Shown here in pieces: positions 11,391 to 24,364 of a DNA stretch of 64,000 bases. The notes beneath the pieces were generated by a model. The model made no database searches. It saw nothing but the letters and a program-made list of their open reading frames with translations, and was not told where the DNA came from. This DNA comes from Brachionus rotundiformis (taxonomy: Eukaryota; Rotifera; Eurotatoria; Ploima; Brachionidae): the NCBI GenBank assembly GCA_016802295.1, contig JAESIW010000200.1, positions 246,547 to 310,546 of the forward strand. The letters are read 5' to 3'. Position 1 is the first letter of the stretch, and the number at the start of each line of letters is the position of its first letter. Made by a program: the position numbers and the translations under genes.

Positions 11391-13085
11391 GTCTTTCCTC
11401 TCTACTTCTAAACGTTCGCTATCGCACAAGCACTTTTTTAAATAACCTGGTTTATAATAATTTATATTATTTTTTTGTATAAAAATCAAGCAATAATTTT
11501 CAAATGATTGGACTGAAAGGAAGGATTAAGTTGCGTTCCAACCTGCCTTGGGTACCTCCCGAATCATTTTTTTAAATAATAAAAAATTGATTTAAAAATA
11601 TTTCTCTTAATCATCGCTCAAGAGGTGTTTTCTGAAATAAATAATAAATAATAATAATACGCTAGCTTTTATAAGCCTTTTATAGGCCACAAGCGGACAT
11701 GAACTTTTAGATACATTGTTTAAGGACTCTTCTCGAGACGAAACGCGCTCATCTACTTTAGATAAGTATAAAATATACACGAATATACAGCTATAATAAT
11801 TTTTATAATGATAAATAAAGTATTCTTGTTTTTATTAGCCTAATTTTATCTTAAATTAATGTATATTTGTTTACCGATTGTCTATGAATGGCTTTTCCAG
11901 AGATAAATGCCGACAGTTTCCTCAACCTCACGGCTCCTTTCATAATTAGACATATTTGACCAAAGAAAACTTTCAGTTCCAAATTAAATTGCATTTTTTA
12001 ATTTTTGAAAAATTAAGTTTGTTTTAATTGGTCTATTAGCTGGTTAGTAATTAAAGATAAGAATTAATTATCAATATTTATCTACAAAACGATTAATTTT
12101 TAGCTAATTTAAAGCATTTAAGCATTGGATGCTCAAGTTTCACCTTGTTTATAGTCGAATTAGCCTAAAAATAGAGAAATTAGCTTAAATTTAGACCATC
12201 TTAGTAGGCTCACAATTTATTCGCGGTGATTATGGCAAGATTTTTGAGCTTTGGTAAAAAAAGTATTAGATTATTTTATTGTCAAGTTTTTTTTTGATAA
12301 TTATCTAAAGAAATATTCTAAAATTTTTCTTAATTTATTTTGCAACAGACTACAAGTTAATTATGAACATGTTTCTTTTTTATTGATTTTATTTAGAAAA
12401 TAATAAATCAAAAAGTAAAATTAATTTACTTTGATATAGAGTGGCAACCGATGTCAGACAAATGACTAGGTCTATTCAAATTTACTTGGCTGAAAAATCC
12501 AAAAAAATCATAATGAGATGATTAAGAATTTAATTAATCTATTTTCCGCCAACTCATTTAGGTGCACAGTTCTTTCATAAATCGAACACTAAATGAACCT
12601 CAAGGAAAATTAATTTTTATCTGTTTGTCTTACTAATGAATTTTAACTGCCAGAAATTACTTCAATTAATGTAAGCCTATGACACAGTTAATTATTTTTC
12701 GTTCATTTTTATAGTTTAGCATTTTGCTAAACATTCAAGTCTGTTAATGTTTGTCTTAACCAAAAATAATCATAATTTAAAATAAATATAAACTAAAATC
12801 TATATATTCATAATGAATAGTGAGCTTATATTTATGTTCTCTTCGTACACTAGGAAATAAGACTGTCATTTGCTACTTTATTTTAAGAGTCAAGGATAGA
12901 TGGTGCAGACCATCTGAATTGGTCGACTTTGAAGGGGTGCACATGAGTCAATTATGCCAAGAAGCAAATGAAGCAAATCTAATTTTGCTTGAAGCTTATT
13001 TAATGGAATCCAAAATTATAACAAATAGCAGTGGTTTGTATGACTGGAAATTTTAATCATTAAATCTTTGTTTTTGTTCATTTGA

Positions 13086-13421
13086 TTAATCCAGATCTCT
13101 GACTAGGTTAGCCTTTTCTAGTCCGTTCAATAATTTGTACATTTCAATCAAATCCTCTCTTACTCTTCGTTCACTCAACCTTGTCAAACCCACTCTCAAG
13201 AGATTCACATCTCCTTTCATACTTGGATTCCACATCTGCACTGCATAGTCTAGGCGAGGTCTCTTCTTAGATTTATACAGTCTTACGCACAGCTTATCCT
13301 CTCTGCAAGTAAACGGGTAATAAAAAGGAGTGCATAACAAACAAGGAGCATGCGTGTATTGCAAGTTAGGTGGCTTGGTCGCATTTAGCAAAATGTGAAG
13401 TGTTTCGAATTTTGTCCTCAA
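13086..13421 (-). pseudogene. LINE remnant (second copy of tail motif)
   Basis: The end of this 111-codon frame reads VGLTRLSERRVREDLIEMYK and LLNGLEKANLV, closely matching the frame at 11168-11389. It is a 3' LINE fragment. The N-terminal half of the frame does not resemble the family and is likely chance. Confidence 0.7.
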
Positions 13422-14999
13422 GCAGAGGATGAATAGGATTTGATTGTGTTTGACATAAAATATAGGTTGCTAGAGTTTTGGACTATATTGATTTAAAGTG
13501 TGGCTAGGAAATATTGAATTTTATGAGTGACGTTTGAATTAAAATTGTTTTATAGCTAGGTTAAAAGAGAGAGAGAGAAAAAAATTAATTTTATTTTTAC
13601 TTTTGTACGTGTTGCCATAGTCTAGAAATCTTAAAAAATTAATTTTTTATTTTAATCTATTCTAGATTAAATTGGTTTTATTTTCAAAAGTCTAAGCTAT
13701 TAAGAAACTGTGTGGCGAATATTTAGGCTAAAAAATTGCACTCAAATTGGCAGCAATAGAATTAAATAAGCCAAAGCCATCAGTTCTAATAGGTCATCTC
13801 GAAAATGTATTTAATTAATTCTGAACTGTTGGCCATGAGTTGATGCTGATTGATTTTGTTTACCTCAGAGCTAGCTGCCCTAGTATTTTCATTAAATGCA
13901 TAATTATATTTTTTTAAAATTATTAATTTCCGTAAATCAATTGATAGCAAAAAATTTATTTATTTTTTTATTGATTTTTATTCTATCAGACATGAGTTTA
14001 ATTAAATTATAGATTTTTTAATTTTAATTTTATAATAGAAAAAAAAATAATTTAATTTTTATTTTTTTCTCTTCATCTAGAAGCTATTTTAAAATTGATA
14101 AATTTTAAAGTATTTTATTTGACAATAGAAATTATAAGTTGACTAATTCAAATAATATTTTTGTGTATTTAGGCTTTTTAGAAACAACTCTTTTTTTTTA
14201 TAATAAATAAAACTAGACTTGGTTTTATCATAATTCACCTGAAATTTGCAAAAATTCTTGTTTGTGACTAGAAATTGATAAAATTTTATATTTTTTCATT
14301 TTAGAATTTAAGTGAAAATTAGATTTTAGTGTAGACGAGACTTTTGTCTTCGACGGTCAGTGGTTATAGGCTTGGAAATGGTTATATTATTAATATGTGC
14401 ATTTAACGAGACCCTAATTGACCTTAATAACAATAAAATAGGGCTAAACTTGGCCCACGTTACATTCTTATCAAGGGTGCATACCTTTTCCTAATTAAAT
14501 TTGTTTTTATTTCTTTTTTTATGGTGATTAGCCTAGGATTGGAGTATAAACGAAGCACTATAGGTTGATTATAAGCGCATTTTATATTGTTTATTTAAAA
14601 AGAAAGATTAACTATATTAAAAATGGTATATTTTTTGCATTAATATACCTTGGCTATAGACAAATAGTTAGTCAATCAGTTTATCAATATGACAAGAAAT
14701 ATTCTAATTTAATAAAATGATATCTGTATCTATCATTTGATAAGTGTGCGCTAGAGTTTTAGCTGGATTGAGATATTAAGATAAGGAGTTATTAATCGAT
14801 GGCAAGACTTGGGTATTAGCGTGGGGAAATGGTCAGAGCGATAGCATAGGAACAATAGTAATAGAAAAAATTAGATTTATTAACCATTTATTATTAATAT
14901 TTAATTAGATGTTCTTCTTCATGTGATCTTGGTCCTTAAAAGGGCCAAAAACTTGTCAAGTATTTAATCTGCAGTTTTATTAATGATCAAATTTTTGTC

Positions 15000-15310
15000 T
15001 TGATACTTTAAAGACTGAGGACACAATTCAATTTTGAAAAATCGAAAAAAAAACAGTTTTTTGCACTTTTTCAAACGCAAAATTTTCTATGTTCTTAACA
15101 AGTGACCCGAACTTCCTAGTAGTATGTTAAAGAGCAGCCGTTGATCTTGTTTTTGACTCACTCGGAAGTGTTACAGTTATGAATTCGCAAAAATGACCAT
15201 TTGATTAGAAAAAAAATTATTTTCAAAGTTGCATAACTCTGTCAATTTTTAGAATTTTTCTGCACTTCAAAGTAGAGAGAATTTAGTGCTTTATAAGTGA
15301 CTATTTGCGG
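15000..15310 (+). repeat. Diverged copy of the 46425-47110 repeat
   Basis: Blocks such as TTTTCTATG.TC, AGTATGTTAAAGAGCA, TCAATTTTTAGA and TTTAGTGCTTTATAAGTGAC appear in the same order as in the 46-kb tandem unit, with many substitutions. It is non-coding. Confidence 0.6.
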
Positions 15311-16369
15311 AGTCCCGCATATTAAACGGATACAATTATAGCAATTAAAGAGATTTTAATTTCCAAAGTTGCATAACTGTGCTAATTTTATTGTTTATAG
15401 GCGACTCAAAAGCCAATTTAGGGCTTTTAAAATGAAAAAGATTAGATTAAATAAATGCTGCTAAGTTAGGTTATTTATGAACAAATATAAAATAAATGGG
15501 ACCGGTCTATTAGTCACTTTAATTGAGACAAAGTCGTGTTTTTTATGGCTCTTCTTGTCACTATTGATAATATTTCTGATATCTGCATTTATTTAGATGT
15601 CTTCAAGTCGATGTAAGCAATTAGCTAAATTGAGCAGTTTTAGTATTATTGTGCTTTTTTATGTAGGCCTGATCGAACCATTGCTCCTTCGGGAAGTTCT
15701 ATTTAAAAATGCTTCAAAAATAAATATTTTATTTCTGTAACGTTTCAAAATAAGGAGTGTTATCTGACTTTTGAGCCTGTTCACTAAGCAGATGTATTCA
15801 GGGACTTAGTTAATTTTTCAATTATTCATTTATTTGTGTTTGTGTTAATAAATAATAAGGAATGAGTTATTAGGTACAGTAAAAGTGGCTAAATGAAAGA
15901 AGAGACAAGAAAGACAATTTTTATTTATTTATTTAATTAAAGTTTTAGCCCCATGGACAATTTAAAATAAAAATTGATAGAAAATTAAATATCCATTTTA
16001 CAATTAAGTAAAAAATTTAGTTTGTTATATACAAAAAAATGATTAAGATTATTCAACATACAATATTCTATTAAATAAAAATAGTATTAAAATAGTACAA
16101 TATTAATGTAAGAAAAAGAAAGAGAAAAAAAGTAAAGGTGGCACAAAATTATAATGAAAAGAGTGAATAGTTAGAATATTCTTCAATTACACATGATTCT
16201 CCTATTAGCTGAATTTTGTGTCACCTGAAGTTTTCTTGTTAACTGTTCACAGAGTAAGGAATATAATAATCAATTATGGATCAAATTAAAGATTTATAGA
16301 TAATTGGAAGAATTTTTAATTCATTAAGTCTTGCAAGTAGAGTTCGACTGAATTTTGATAATATTTAAA

Positions 16370-16800
16370 AGTGAAAAAAACTTATTTAAAAAATAAATAA
16401 TATTTCTTGTATGAGTGTCTTAAAACTCAATGATTCACCAAACATGACTCTCAATAACTTATTATTAGTAGCATATGAGATCTTGCCAGCTGAAAGGTAG
16501 AGTGTGAAACATTTAATTTTAACACATCTTCTAGAATCAGTATAACTATATTTTCGTGATGACATTTTCAACTTCCATTTTACTAACCAAACCTCAAGTT
16601 CTTTACTTGATTTTCTAAATGACCTGTTTTTCCAAAAGTAAAGTAGGTGACAAGATCATCAGCGAAAAGGAGCGTGTAATTCTTAATTGAATCTTTTTTT
16701 GGTATATCATTTATAAATATATTGAAAAGAAGAGGGCTCAAGACTTAACACTTAGGGACACCAGCTTAAATCAAGAACTGCAAAATAGTATAACCTAAAT
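16370..16800 (-). pseudogene. Reverse-transcriptase fragment of a non-LTR element
   Basis: Minus-strand reading gives VLSPLLFNIFINDIPKKDS, then LLFADDLVTYF (catalytic FADD box), then WLVKWKLKMSSRKYSYTDS and FGESLSFKT. This is the palm-to-thumb order of CR1/jockey-type reverse transcriptases. A stop separates the two halves. A short block next to it (16800-16890) recurs inverted near 61360-61450, so both come from related elements. Confidence 0.8.
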
Positions 16801-17307
16801 TAATTTTTCTGATGTAGATAAAAGACAAAAAGCAAAGCATCAATAAGTCTTAAATTGATTATTGATTTTGTTTACCTAAAAATAAAAATTTTTACATGGT
16901 AAAAAAGATGTTGAAGTGTTTTTTAAAATATATTTTATTTTTATAATTTTAATTTATTTGTTTGTTCTGTTTGTTTTTAAAATTCACAAAACCTTTCTTT
17001 TTCATCTATTTGTTATTTTTTATTCAATTGATTCTTTGCTGTTTATGTTGCTTATTTTGACTAATTAATTGACCTTCAACTAGAAAAATGAACCTCAATG
17101 GCTCATTCAAACAATTAATGCTTATTTATTCTGACACATAAGACTAAAAAAGCAATACTATTTACACATTATGCTAATTGATATCCGATCTAAGGCACTT
17201 ATTCGCCATTGTTCGGGTTCTAGTGTGTGTATAGATGCGCGAGCATAATTTATGCTCGACGTGTGTACACGCAGCCAATGAGTGTACACATGTGTGAATG
17301 TATGTGA

Positions 17308-17330
17308 GTGTGTGTGTGTGTGTGTGTGCG
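17308..17330. repeat. (GT)n microsatellite upstream of MARK
   Basis: An uninterrupted GT run of about ten units lies roughly 260 bp before the MARK start codon. The same stretch marks the shift from AT-rich DNA to more GC-balanced sequence that includes the presumed promoter and 5' UTR. No TATA box is evident. Confidence 0.7.
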
Positions 17331-17590
17331 TGCAGAAGAAGCTTCACTCGAGAGTTGGTTCACAACTGACGAGCGATTCGTTAGCTAAATTCTCAATATA
17401 GCTCATAATTAGCCGACCGAGTGTCGCTAGCCCGACTCAGCAAAGCTACCTTCGGGCCAGCACATACACACACCTCCCCGGGACCCGTCCCGACCCCTTA
17501 AACCTAACTAACATATTTCTCCATGTTTAGAATAGCTTTTTACATTAAATGGACTTTTACTAATCGATAGATCAGTCGAGCCAGCCAGCC

Positions 17591-20500
17591 ATGTCCACAA
17601 CAGCAGCCCAACCGACAGTGATTAGCAACAACAGCGGGACCGGGCCCGGCAAGCGGCCCCTAGCCGTCATATCCGAGACGAGCACGGCCGCAAACGGCGC
17701 CACGGCCCGCTCGAGCCAGTCGGCCGGCGCCGCCCGCAACCGAACCCGCAACGCCGACGACCCACACATAGGCAAATACCGTTTGATCAAAACAATCGGC
17801 AAGGGAAACTTTGCCAAAGTTAAACTAGCCAAACATGAACTCATTGGCAAAGAAGTGGCCATCAAAATAATCGACAAGACCCAGCTAAATCAGAGCTCAT
17901 TGCAAAAGCTGTTCAGAGAGGTCAAAATAATGAAGTGTCTGGATCACCCGAATATAGTCAAGCTATACGAGGTCATACAGACCGAAAAGACGCTCTATTT
18001 GGTCATGGAATATGCCAGTGGTGGCGAAGTGTTTGACTATTTGGTCGCCCATGGCCGCATGAAAGAGAAGGAGGCCCGGGCCAAATTTAGACAAATAGTC
18101 TCGGCCGTGCAGTACCTGCATCAAAAGCACATTGTGCACAGGGATCTGAAGGCCGAGAATTTGCTCTTGGACGCCGACATGAACATTAAGATAGCCGACT
18201 TTGGTTTTAGTAACGAGTTCATGCCGGGCAACAAGCTGGACACGTTCTGCGGTAGTCCGCCGTACGCGGCCCCCGAGCTCTTCCAGGGCAAAAAGTACGA
18301 CGGACCCGAGGTGGACGTGTGGAGTCTTGGCGTCATTTTGTACACGTTAGTAAGCGGCAGTTTGCCGTTTGATGGACAAAATTTGAAAGAGCTTAGGGAA
18401 AGAGTGCTGCGTGGCAAGTACCGCATTCCGTTTTACATGTCGACGGACTGCGAGAACTTGCTCAAAAAGTTCCTGGTGCTGAATCCGACCAAGCGAGCCT
18501 CGCTCGAGCTCATTATGAAGGACAAATGGATGAATGTAGGCTACGAGGAGGACGAGCTCAGGCCGTACAGCGAGCCGCAGGCCGACATGGCCGACCAGCG
18601 CCGCGTCGACTTTCTCCTCAAAGAGCTCAAATACTCAAAGGACCAGGTGGACGACTCGCTCAAGAACCGCAAATACGACGAAATAATGGCCACGTACATG
18701 CTGCTCGGAGCCAAGTCGTCTGAGCTGGAGCCGGCCGCTTCGTCGACTCACACGAAACCAGCGCCCATTGTCAAGCAAACAAGCACTGTGAGCGAAGGAG
18801 CCGCAGCGGACAAACGCGCTGACAATGCTGCCGACAAGGAGAATATTCCGAGTGTGCGCTCCAAGGCGGAGTCGAATCCCGTTAACGAACAGCCAATCAG
18901 CGATTATGTTGTAAAGAAGAGTGTGCAAGAGCAAGGTCAAGGTCTTGATGCTAACGGAATAGTGCTGATCGAGGAAACAGCTGCAACAGGAGTGGATACA
19001 GAGCACGAATCAGAGAAGAAGGATGTACAAAAGGCGGAGCCTGTTGAAAAGGAGAAGGAGACCGACACAGAGCGTAAACAAATAGATGCTGAAAAAATAC
19101 TACCGGTCGAGGACGACTCGAATAAAAAGGACAATAGCGAGCAGGCAGCCACACCGGCTATTAAGGAGGAAAAGCCGCAAGTAAACGGCACATCCCACAT
19201 ACCACAGCCTGTCTTTTCCAATCGTAGTTCTATGAGCCAGTCGAGTAGTGCAGCGGCAACGCATCGGCCACAACGAGCATTGACCACCAATAATGCGCTC
19301 ACAAATATGAGAGTGCTGAAAAAGTCCGATACTGGACGAGGTGTGTTGGACTTTCCCAAGTCAGCATCGACCGATAAGTCACGCATTGAGACATTTATAA
19401 ACCGCAATTTGCCAATGAGCAGTGTTGGAGCGACCGGCAATGCGGGCACACTCGACACCGAATCGATTAACTCGGCTGTCGGCGTGTCATCGTCAATGCG
19501 CGCCTCTCATTCGTACAGAACCAAGGCCGAAATACTACAACACGCCGCCAATCAATCTCACATACCAATACACAATCAGCAAGTCGGAACAGCCATCGGC
19601 ACCGCTTCTGTTCTCACATCAACCATTAATCCAAATATTAAGTCGCAAAGCGCGGCGCCAATCAAGTCCAACGAGTCAATGAGTGCCAAAAGTGAACTCA
19701 AGCCAAGGTTAGTCATCTTATCTTTAGTTTGTTTTTATTTATTGTTTGAATCAAATGCTAGCGACGAATTTAAAAAAGAATTATTTGTTAAATTTGGTTA
19801 AATATCAAGTCTTTATAAAGCAATGTAGATAGTTTTATGTTAGACAAATAGCCCGGTTGACAGTCTTGTGTTGTTTTTTGCATTTGTTTGACTGTTTGTC
19901 AGATTATTAATCTTTATAGTACAATTAGTTAATTAAGAAAATAATTTTTTTTTAAGTATTTATTTAAAAATATAAAATTAAATGATAAAGTAGTTGAATA
20001 CAAAGCCTGTGTGGCAGGACAGTACTTTAGTCAAAACGTGTTATGTTCGTACATGCATGTCTTCACATTTCAACCAATCAGATATCTTAGATATGTGAAT
20101 TGGTGAATAAGAGGTGGTCAAGGATATGGTCTAACTAAACAAACGTTCCCTTTAAGGAGTAAGGCTCGACAGACGCTGTGAGAAGAAAAAGCTAAAACGT
20201 GTTTGTACATGCATTGGTATGTTATCTGGCTATTAAATAACCCTCTATTGCAAGTGCTCTGTTCGTACATGCATGTCTTCACATTTCGACCAATCAGATA
20301 TCTTATATATGCGAATGAGAGAACGGATGGTGGTATAGGACACGGGTCTTATCAGACTATTCCCTTAAAGAAATTGATTTAAGTAAAAAAAGGGTAGATT
20401 AGTACATGCATTATAAATGTGATTTGGCCATTAGGTTTTTGTACATGCATACACAAAATTTTTAAAAATAGAGCTGATTTAAGTTTGAATAGTGACATTA

Positions 20501-23388
20501 TTTTTAATCAGCGTAGCCTAACAAGAGGTTTTCTAAATTAAATATAAATAAAAGTCTTACTGTGTATTCTTTTTTTATATCGAGCATAAATTTAAAATAT
20601 CATAGTGAACGAGGTCATCTTAATTTAAAGTTGAAATAAATTTTTTGCTCTTAATTAGTTTTTAAGTGTTTAGCACTAGAAGCACCAGAGAAGTCATTTT
20701 GGCTTCTCTTGGGAATTCTGAAGGCCTATAAATAATTGAGAGCATCTTTAACTTAAGTTTAACTAATCGACTGAATTTTTTCGGTGCTCTAGTGCTTAAT
20801 ATAGTTTGCAAAATTTCTAAACTGATACAAACTAAATGCTCAATTAAATTTTGATTTTTTCTTCCTCCAAATTCTTATGTTTTAAGACAAAACTATAAAA
20901 AGTAATTGTTCACTTTTATCTAAAGTAATTTGAAGATAATAGAATAACAAAATATAGCCCGTCAATGACTGTATTGATCAGGTATTTCTGTTTCTTATAA
21001 CACAAAACAACAAAGAAGAAAATAATAATGATTAACTTTTACTCTGGCTTTACACATTGTTAAATACAAAATAACAATACCAGGCTTATAAATTCACGGT
21101 ATTGCAATGTGAAGCTATAGACATTTAAATCGACTAGGGTCGGTGATAAAGTTATTGAGAAGACTGCCATATACAGAACACATACAGGCATTTGACAATT
21201 ATAGATATGTAGGCTACAAATGTAGTAATGTAGGCTACAATTGTAGATATGTAGACTACAATTGTAGTCATGTAGGTTAAAAAAAATGATTTGTTCATAT
21301 AGAAACCGGGCATATGTCAACCAGATAATAGTGTGCAGCTGTTAGACTTAACTATGGCCTTATGATAACCGCTTTACTTTCATTGGACTTACATTAGCTA
21401 TAGTTTGGTTTAAGCTCAAGTCAAACGGCTCACCTAAGAAAATTAGTTCATCGGCTGGACAAGTAATAGAGACTAATTTAGATTTACTAATCCCGTGTAA
21501 ACATATTGTCTTAGATATTTCTAACATCTAACCGATTTAACCAAATTTAACCCCGATAAGCTGACTATTATCTTCTTGTTACTTGTTCCCTTGCTATGCG
21601 CCCAAAGTACTTATCAGGAATTTTTTTACTAGCAACACTACAAATAACGCCAACGCACTTACGGCTGCTCATTCTCCAACTACAACCACAACAACTACTA
21701 CTACAAATAACAAAAATACTACAAATACTAGTAATACAACAACAGGAGGAGGCACAAAAGCCCAAAGTCCTGCCAGTAATAATAGCCGACTGAACCAATT
21801 CAATCGTTTGGCTACAGAGCGCAAAACAGTGCATGTAATGGGCCTGGGTGGCAAAGACGGCCAGATAAAACGGGACAAGCAACTGATGAATCAGTCGGGC
21901 GCGACCGGCTTCAACACCGGCAATTCGAACACCCTGACACACCATAGCTACGTGCCCGGCCAATCGACCCTCGACTACACAATGAACGCGCGCAGCAACA
22001 CAAACACCGGCTCGTTCTTGCAAAAATTGTCCTCTAAATTCACACGAAGGTACGATCCCTCTTTTGTTTTGCTATTTTCTCATCGACTTTTTTTTTGTCT
22101 TGTTCTTTAATTTAATTTAACTATGACTAACTTTGGCTTCAATGCTTAGACTAGCTGCTAACAGACCTAACACGGCCATCCATACATAAGACTTGATAGG
22201 AGCCTATTTCTTTTTTAAATTCGGCCTTTAAAGCCGTCACTTAAATTAATTGCTAGGTACACACACGAGACGGCCTCGTTTAAAAACCGTTTTGGCTCGA
22301 CAAATAGTTCTGTTACGGTGCCTGTGTACAACAGTCACTCGCTAAACGTCGAGCATGCACGAAGCCGCAATATAAGAAATTTAAAAAATACATATAATCA
22401 AAATCGTGTTTATTTAAATAGTAACATTCATAACCGAGCAATCCAGTCCGCTTCAATTAATCCCGAACAAATCTCACGAACGTAAGAGCTTACTTTTTAA
22501 AAATATATACATATATACATATATAAATATATATTATTTTTGTTGCCTAAATCCTTTGCATCAGATCATATTCAACTTAATAATCTACAGCTATTCACCT
22601 TACAATTGTAGTCATGTAGGCTACAATTGTAGAAATGTAGGCTACAATTGTAGTCATGTAGGCTACAATTGTAGTCATGTAGGCTACAATTGTAGTCATG
22701 TAGGCTACAATTGTAGTCATGTAGGCTACAATTGTAGTCATGTAGGCTACAATTGTAGATAAGTAGGCTTTGAAAATAATTTTTTGGTTAATGATGGCTG
22801 AGATGATAAGTTGCTATGAAATAGCTATGGGTTAATAGATTGAGAGTGTTTTTTGTGTCGTCCTTATATTTGTATTGCACATTTAATTTTAATCAATTTA
22901 AACAATTGACTAATTTAATTTTACAATAAAACAGGAAGTCGATAAGGTCAAGTGTGCGCGAGTACGGCACAGGGCCGCACTCGGCGGTGCCGGGCGGTCA
23001 TCACCTGACAGTGGACGCGGTGGGCGTGAACGCACTCAGCCGTCAGTCCAATCCGACCAGCCCTAGCTGCAATGAGAACGAAGTAAAGCCGCGCTCGCTC
23101 CGCTTCACGTGGAGCATGAAGACCACCAGCTCTATGGACCCCAACGACATGATGAAAGAAATACGCAAAGTGCTCGAGGCGAACAATTGCGACTACGAAC
23201 AAAAGGAAAAATTTCTGCTCATGTGCATACACGGCGATCCGAACGCCGACTCGGTCGTCCAATGGGAAATGGAAGTGTGCAAATTGCCGCGGCTCAGCCT
23301 CAACGGCGTCCGCTTCAAGCGCATCAGCGGCAGCTCAATTGGTTTCAAGAATATAGCATCGAAAATCGCCAATGAACTCAAATTATGA
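17591..23388 (+). CDS. MARK: MARK/par-1 serine-threonine kinase, four exons
   Basis: Exons at 17591-19707, 21633-22049, 22257-22481 and 22935-23388 join in phase to 1070 codons plus stop. Residues about 61-312 form the kinase: glycine loop IGKGNFAKVKLA, catalytic HRDLKAEN, DFGFSNEF, and the LDTFCGSPPYAAPE activation loop with the LKB1-type threonine. A UBA domain follows (RRVDFLLKELKYSKDQVDDS), then a long Ser/Thr/Asn-rich spacer including a Thr/Asn run in exon 2. The C-terminal 100 residues form the KA1 membrane-binding domain ending IANELKL. MARK kinases phosphorylate tau/MAP-type proteins and set cell polarity at the cortex. Splice sites are AAG|GTTAGT, AAG|GTACGA and AAC|GTAAGA. Exons are conspicuously GC-rich. 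A read-through of intron 1 gives a false 736-aa end at 19801. Confidence 0.95.
20672..20796. mobile_element. Small inverted-repeat element in MARK intron 1
   Basis: AGCACTAGAAGCACC at the left end mirrors GGTGCTCTAGTGCT at the right end, about 125 bp in all. TTTA or TTAA flanks could be a target duplication, but it is not clean. There is no coding capacity, so it is a MITE-type or a simple palindromic element. Confidence 0.5.
21203..21286. repeat. 21-bp minisatellite, about 4 units (intron 1)
   Basis: Degenerate units built on ATGTAGGCTACAATTGTAG repeat here. The same unit forms a longer, cleaner array at 22601-22769 in intron 3 of the same gene. Confidence 0.85.
22482..22934 (+). other. MARK intron 3 (453 bp) carrying a minisatellite
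   Basis: After the AAC|GTAAGA donor there is a short TATATACATA run (22500-22530), then the 21-bp array at 22601-22769, and then AT-rich sequence up to the ACAG acceptor at 22934. Nothing else was recognised. Confidence 0.8.
22601..22769. repeat. 21-bp minisatellite, about 8 units (intron 3)
   Basis: Near-identical head-to-tail copies of GTAGTCATGTAGGCTACAATT occur, each containing the palindrome CTACAATTGTAG; one unit carries AAATG in place of GTCATG. Because 21 is divisible by three, the array reads open as a repeated heptapeptide, but it sits between verified splice sites and is intronic. Confidence 0.95.
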
Positions 23389-24364
23389 ATAATACACTAA
23401 AATAATATAATATTTATAATTTAAACAAAACAAAAAATATATACATATATATATTTTTATTTTTATTATCTTATTTTTTTTTTTTCTTATAATTATGATT
23501 TTTTAGAATTTTCAAATATTAGAAATTGATGTAATTTTCTTTTATCTTTTTAATTAAAAACATTTAAAAAAAAAAAAGAAGACGAACCAACAATAAGCAA
23601 CAGGTGTCTTTGTTTAACTAGTTATCGAGTGCAATTGGTGCTTGACCAAACTAGGCCGAGTAGTTTCATGCTGTCGCTCTGATCGACCAGCGGCCTGTGT
23701 CTTTCTTATGTGTGCGCTCGGCAATGGGCTCTTTATTGTTTTGGTTTAAATGGGGTGACTGGCTTGGTCATTTATTTGTTCGGAGTTAATCGTTGCTGTG
23801 TGATCGTTTGTTTGTGGCCAAGAGGAATATGCGAATTAAATAAAACGATTTTTATACAATTTTTTTGTTTATTTTTAATATCAAAATTTAACTCTATTTT
23901 ATTTTATTTTATTATTTTATTTTTTTTTTCATTTAAATTTACATAAATTCCTTAAATAAAATTCGTAAATCGTTTTTATTCAAACTTATGTGCGTTGACA
24001 TTTAATTGTTAAAATTTCTAATAAATTTAATGTTATTGTTTTATTTTTGATTATAAATTAGTTAAGGTTATTTTTTATTAAATTTTATTTAAGTAATAAG
24101 CAATCTAAAGATAAAAATACTATTTAACAAATTATTGATTAATTAATGGCAAATAATAAATGTTTAAAACTATTTGTTTTATTGATTGTGACCTTTCCTC
24201 CTTATCTTATCTTATTCCTTATTCTTCTATTCATCTTTATAATCCATTTATGTAACACTCGTTAAATATGCTTACCAAATAACATTTCTTTTTTTTTTAT
24301 ACTTTACTGAAGGAGTTCATTACTCGAACAGTTTATACTTAATAAATGTTATTTACCGCAAATC

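Larger units (their letters stand above)
6615..17590. other. 11-kb gene-poor transposon graveyard
   Basis: No intact gene was found. Identified items are the 590-bp repeat (6715-7317), an unplaced coding-like patch (8121-8349), a palindromic MITE copy (8859-9125), a dispersed repeat (9880-10190 and, degenerate, 15000-15310), LINE remnants (10870-11390, 13086-13421, 16370-16800), and a (GT)n run at 17308-17330 upstream of the kinase gene. The remaining sequence is AT-rich with nothing recognised. Confidence 0.6.
19708..21632 (+). other. MARK intron 1 with repeats
   Basis: The 1.9-kb intron contains two similar blocks (about 20030-20115 and 20262-20340) sharing TCGTACATGCATGTCTTCACAT and CAATCAGATATCTTA, plus other GTACATGCAT occurrences up to 20450. 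It also holds a small inverted-repeat element (20672-20796) and about four copies of a 21-bp minisatellite (21203-21286). Confidence 0.7.

Noticed and set aside
19708..19801. MARK ending at a stop just after exon 1
   Set aside because: It is read-through of a GTTAGT donor; the KA1 domain is encoded by later exons in matching phase.
22556..22762. Open frame of a repeated heptapeptide
   Set aside because: It is the 21-bp minisatellite read in one frame, inside an intron with verified splice sites.
22601..22769. Regular repeats that could suggest a CRISPR array
   Set aside because: The units are head-to-tail with no unique spacers, and this is a eukaryotic intron.
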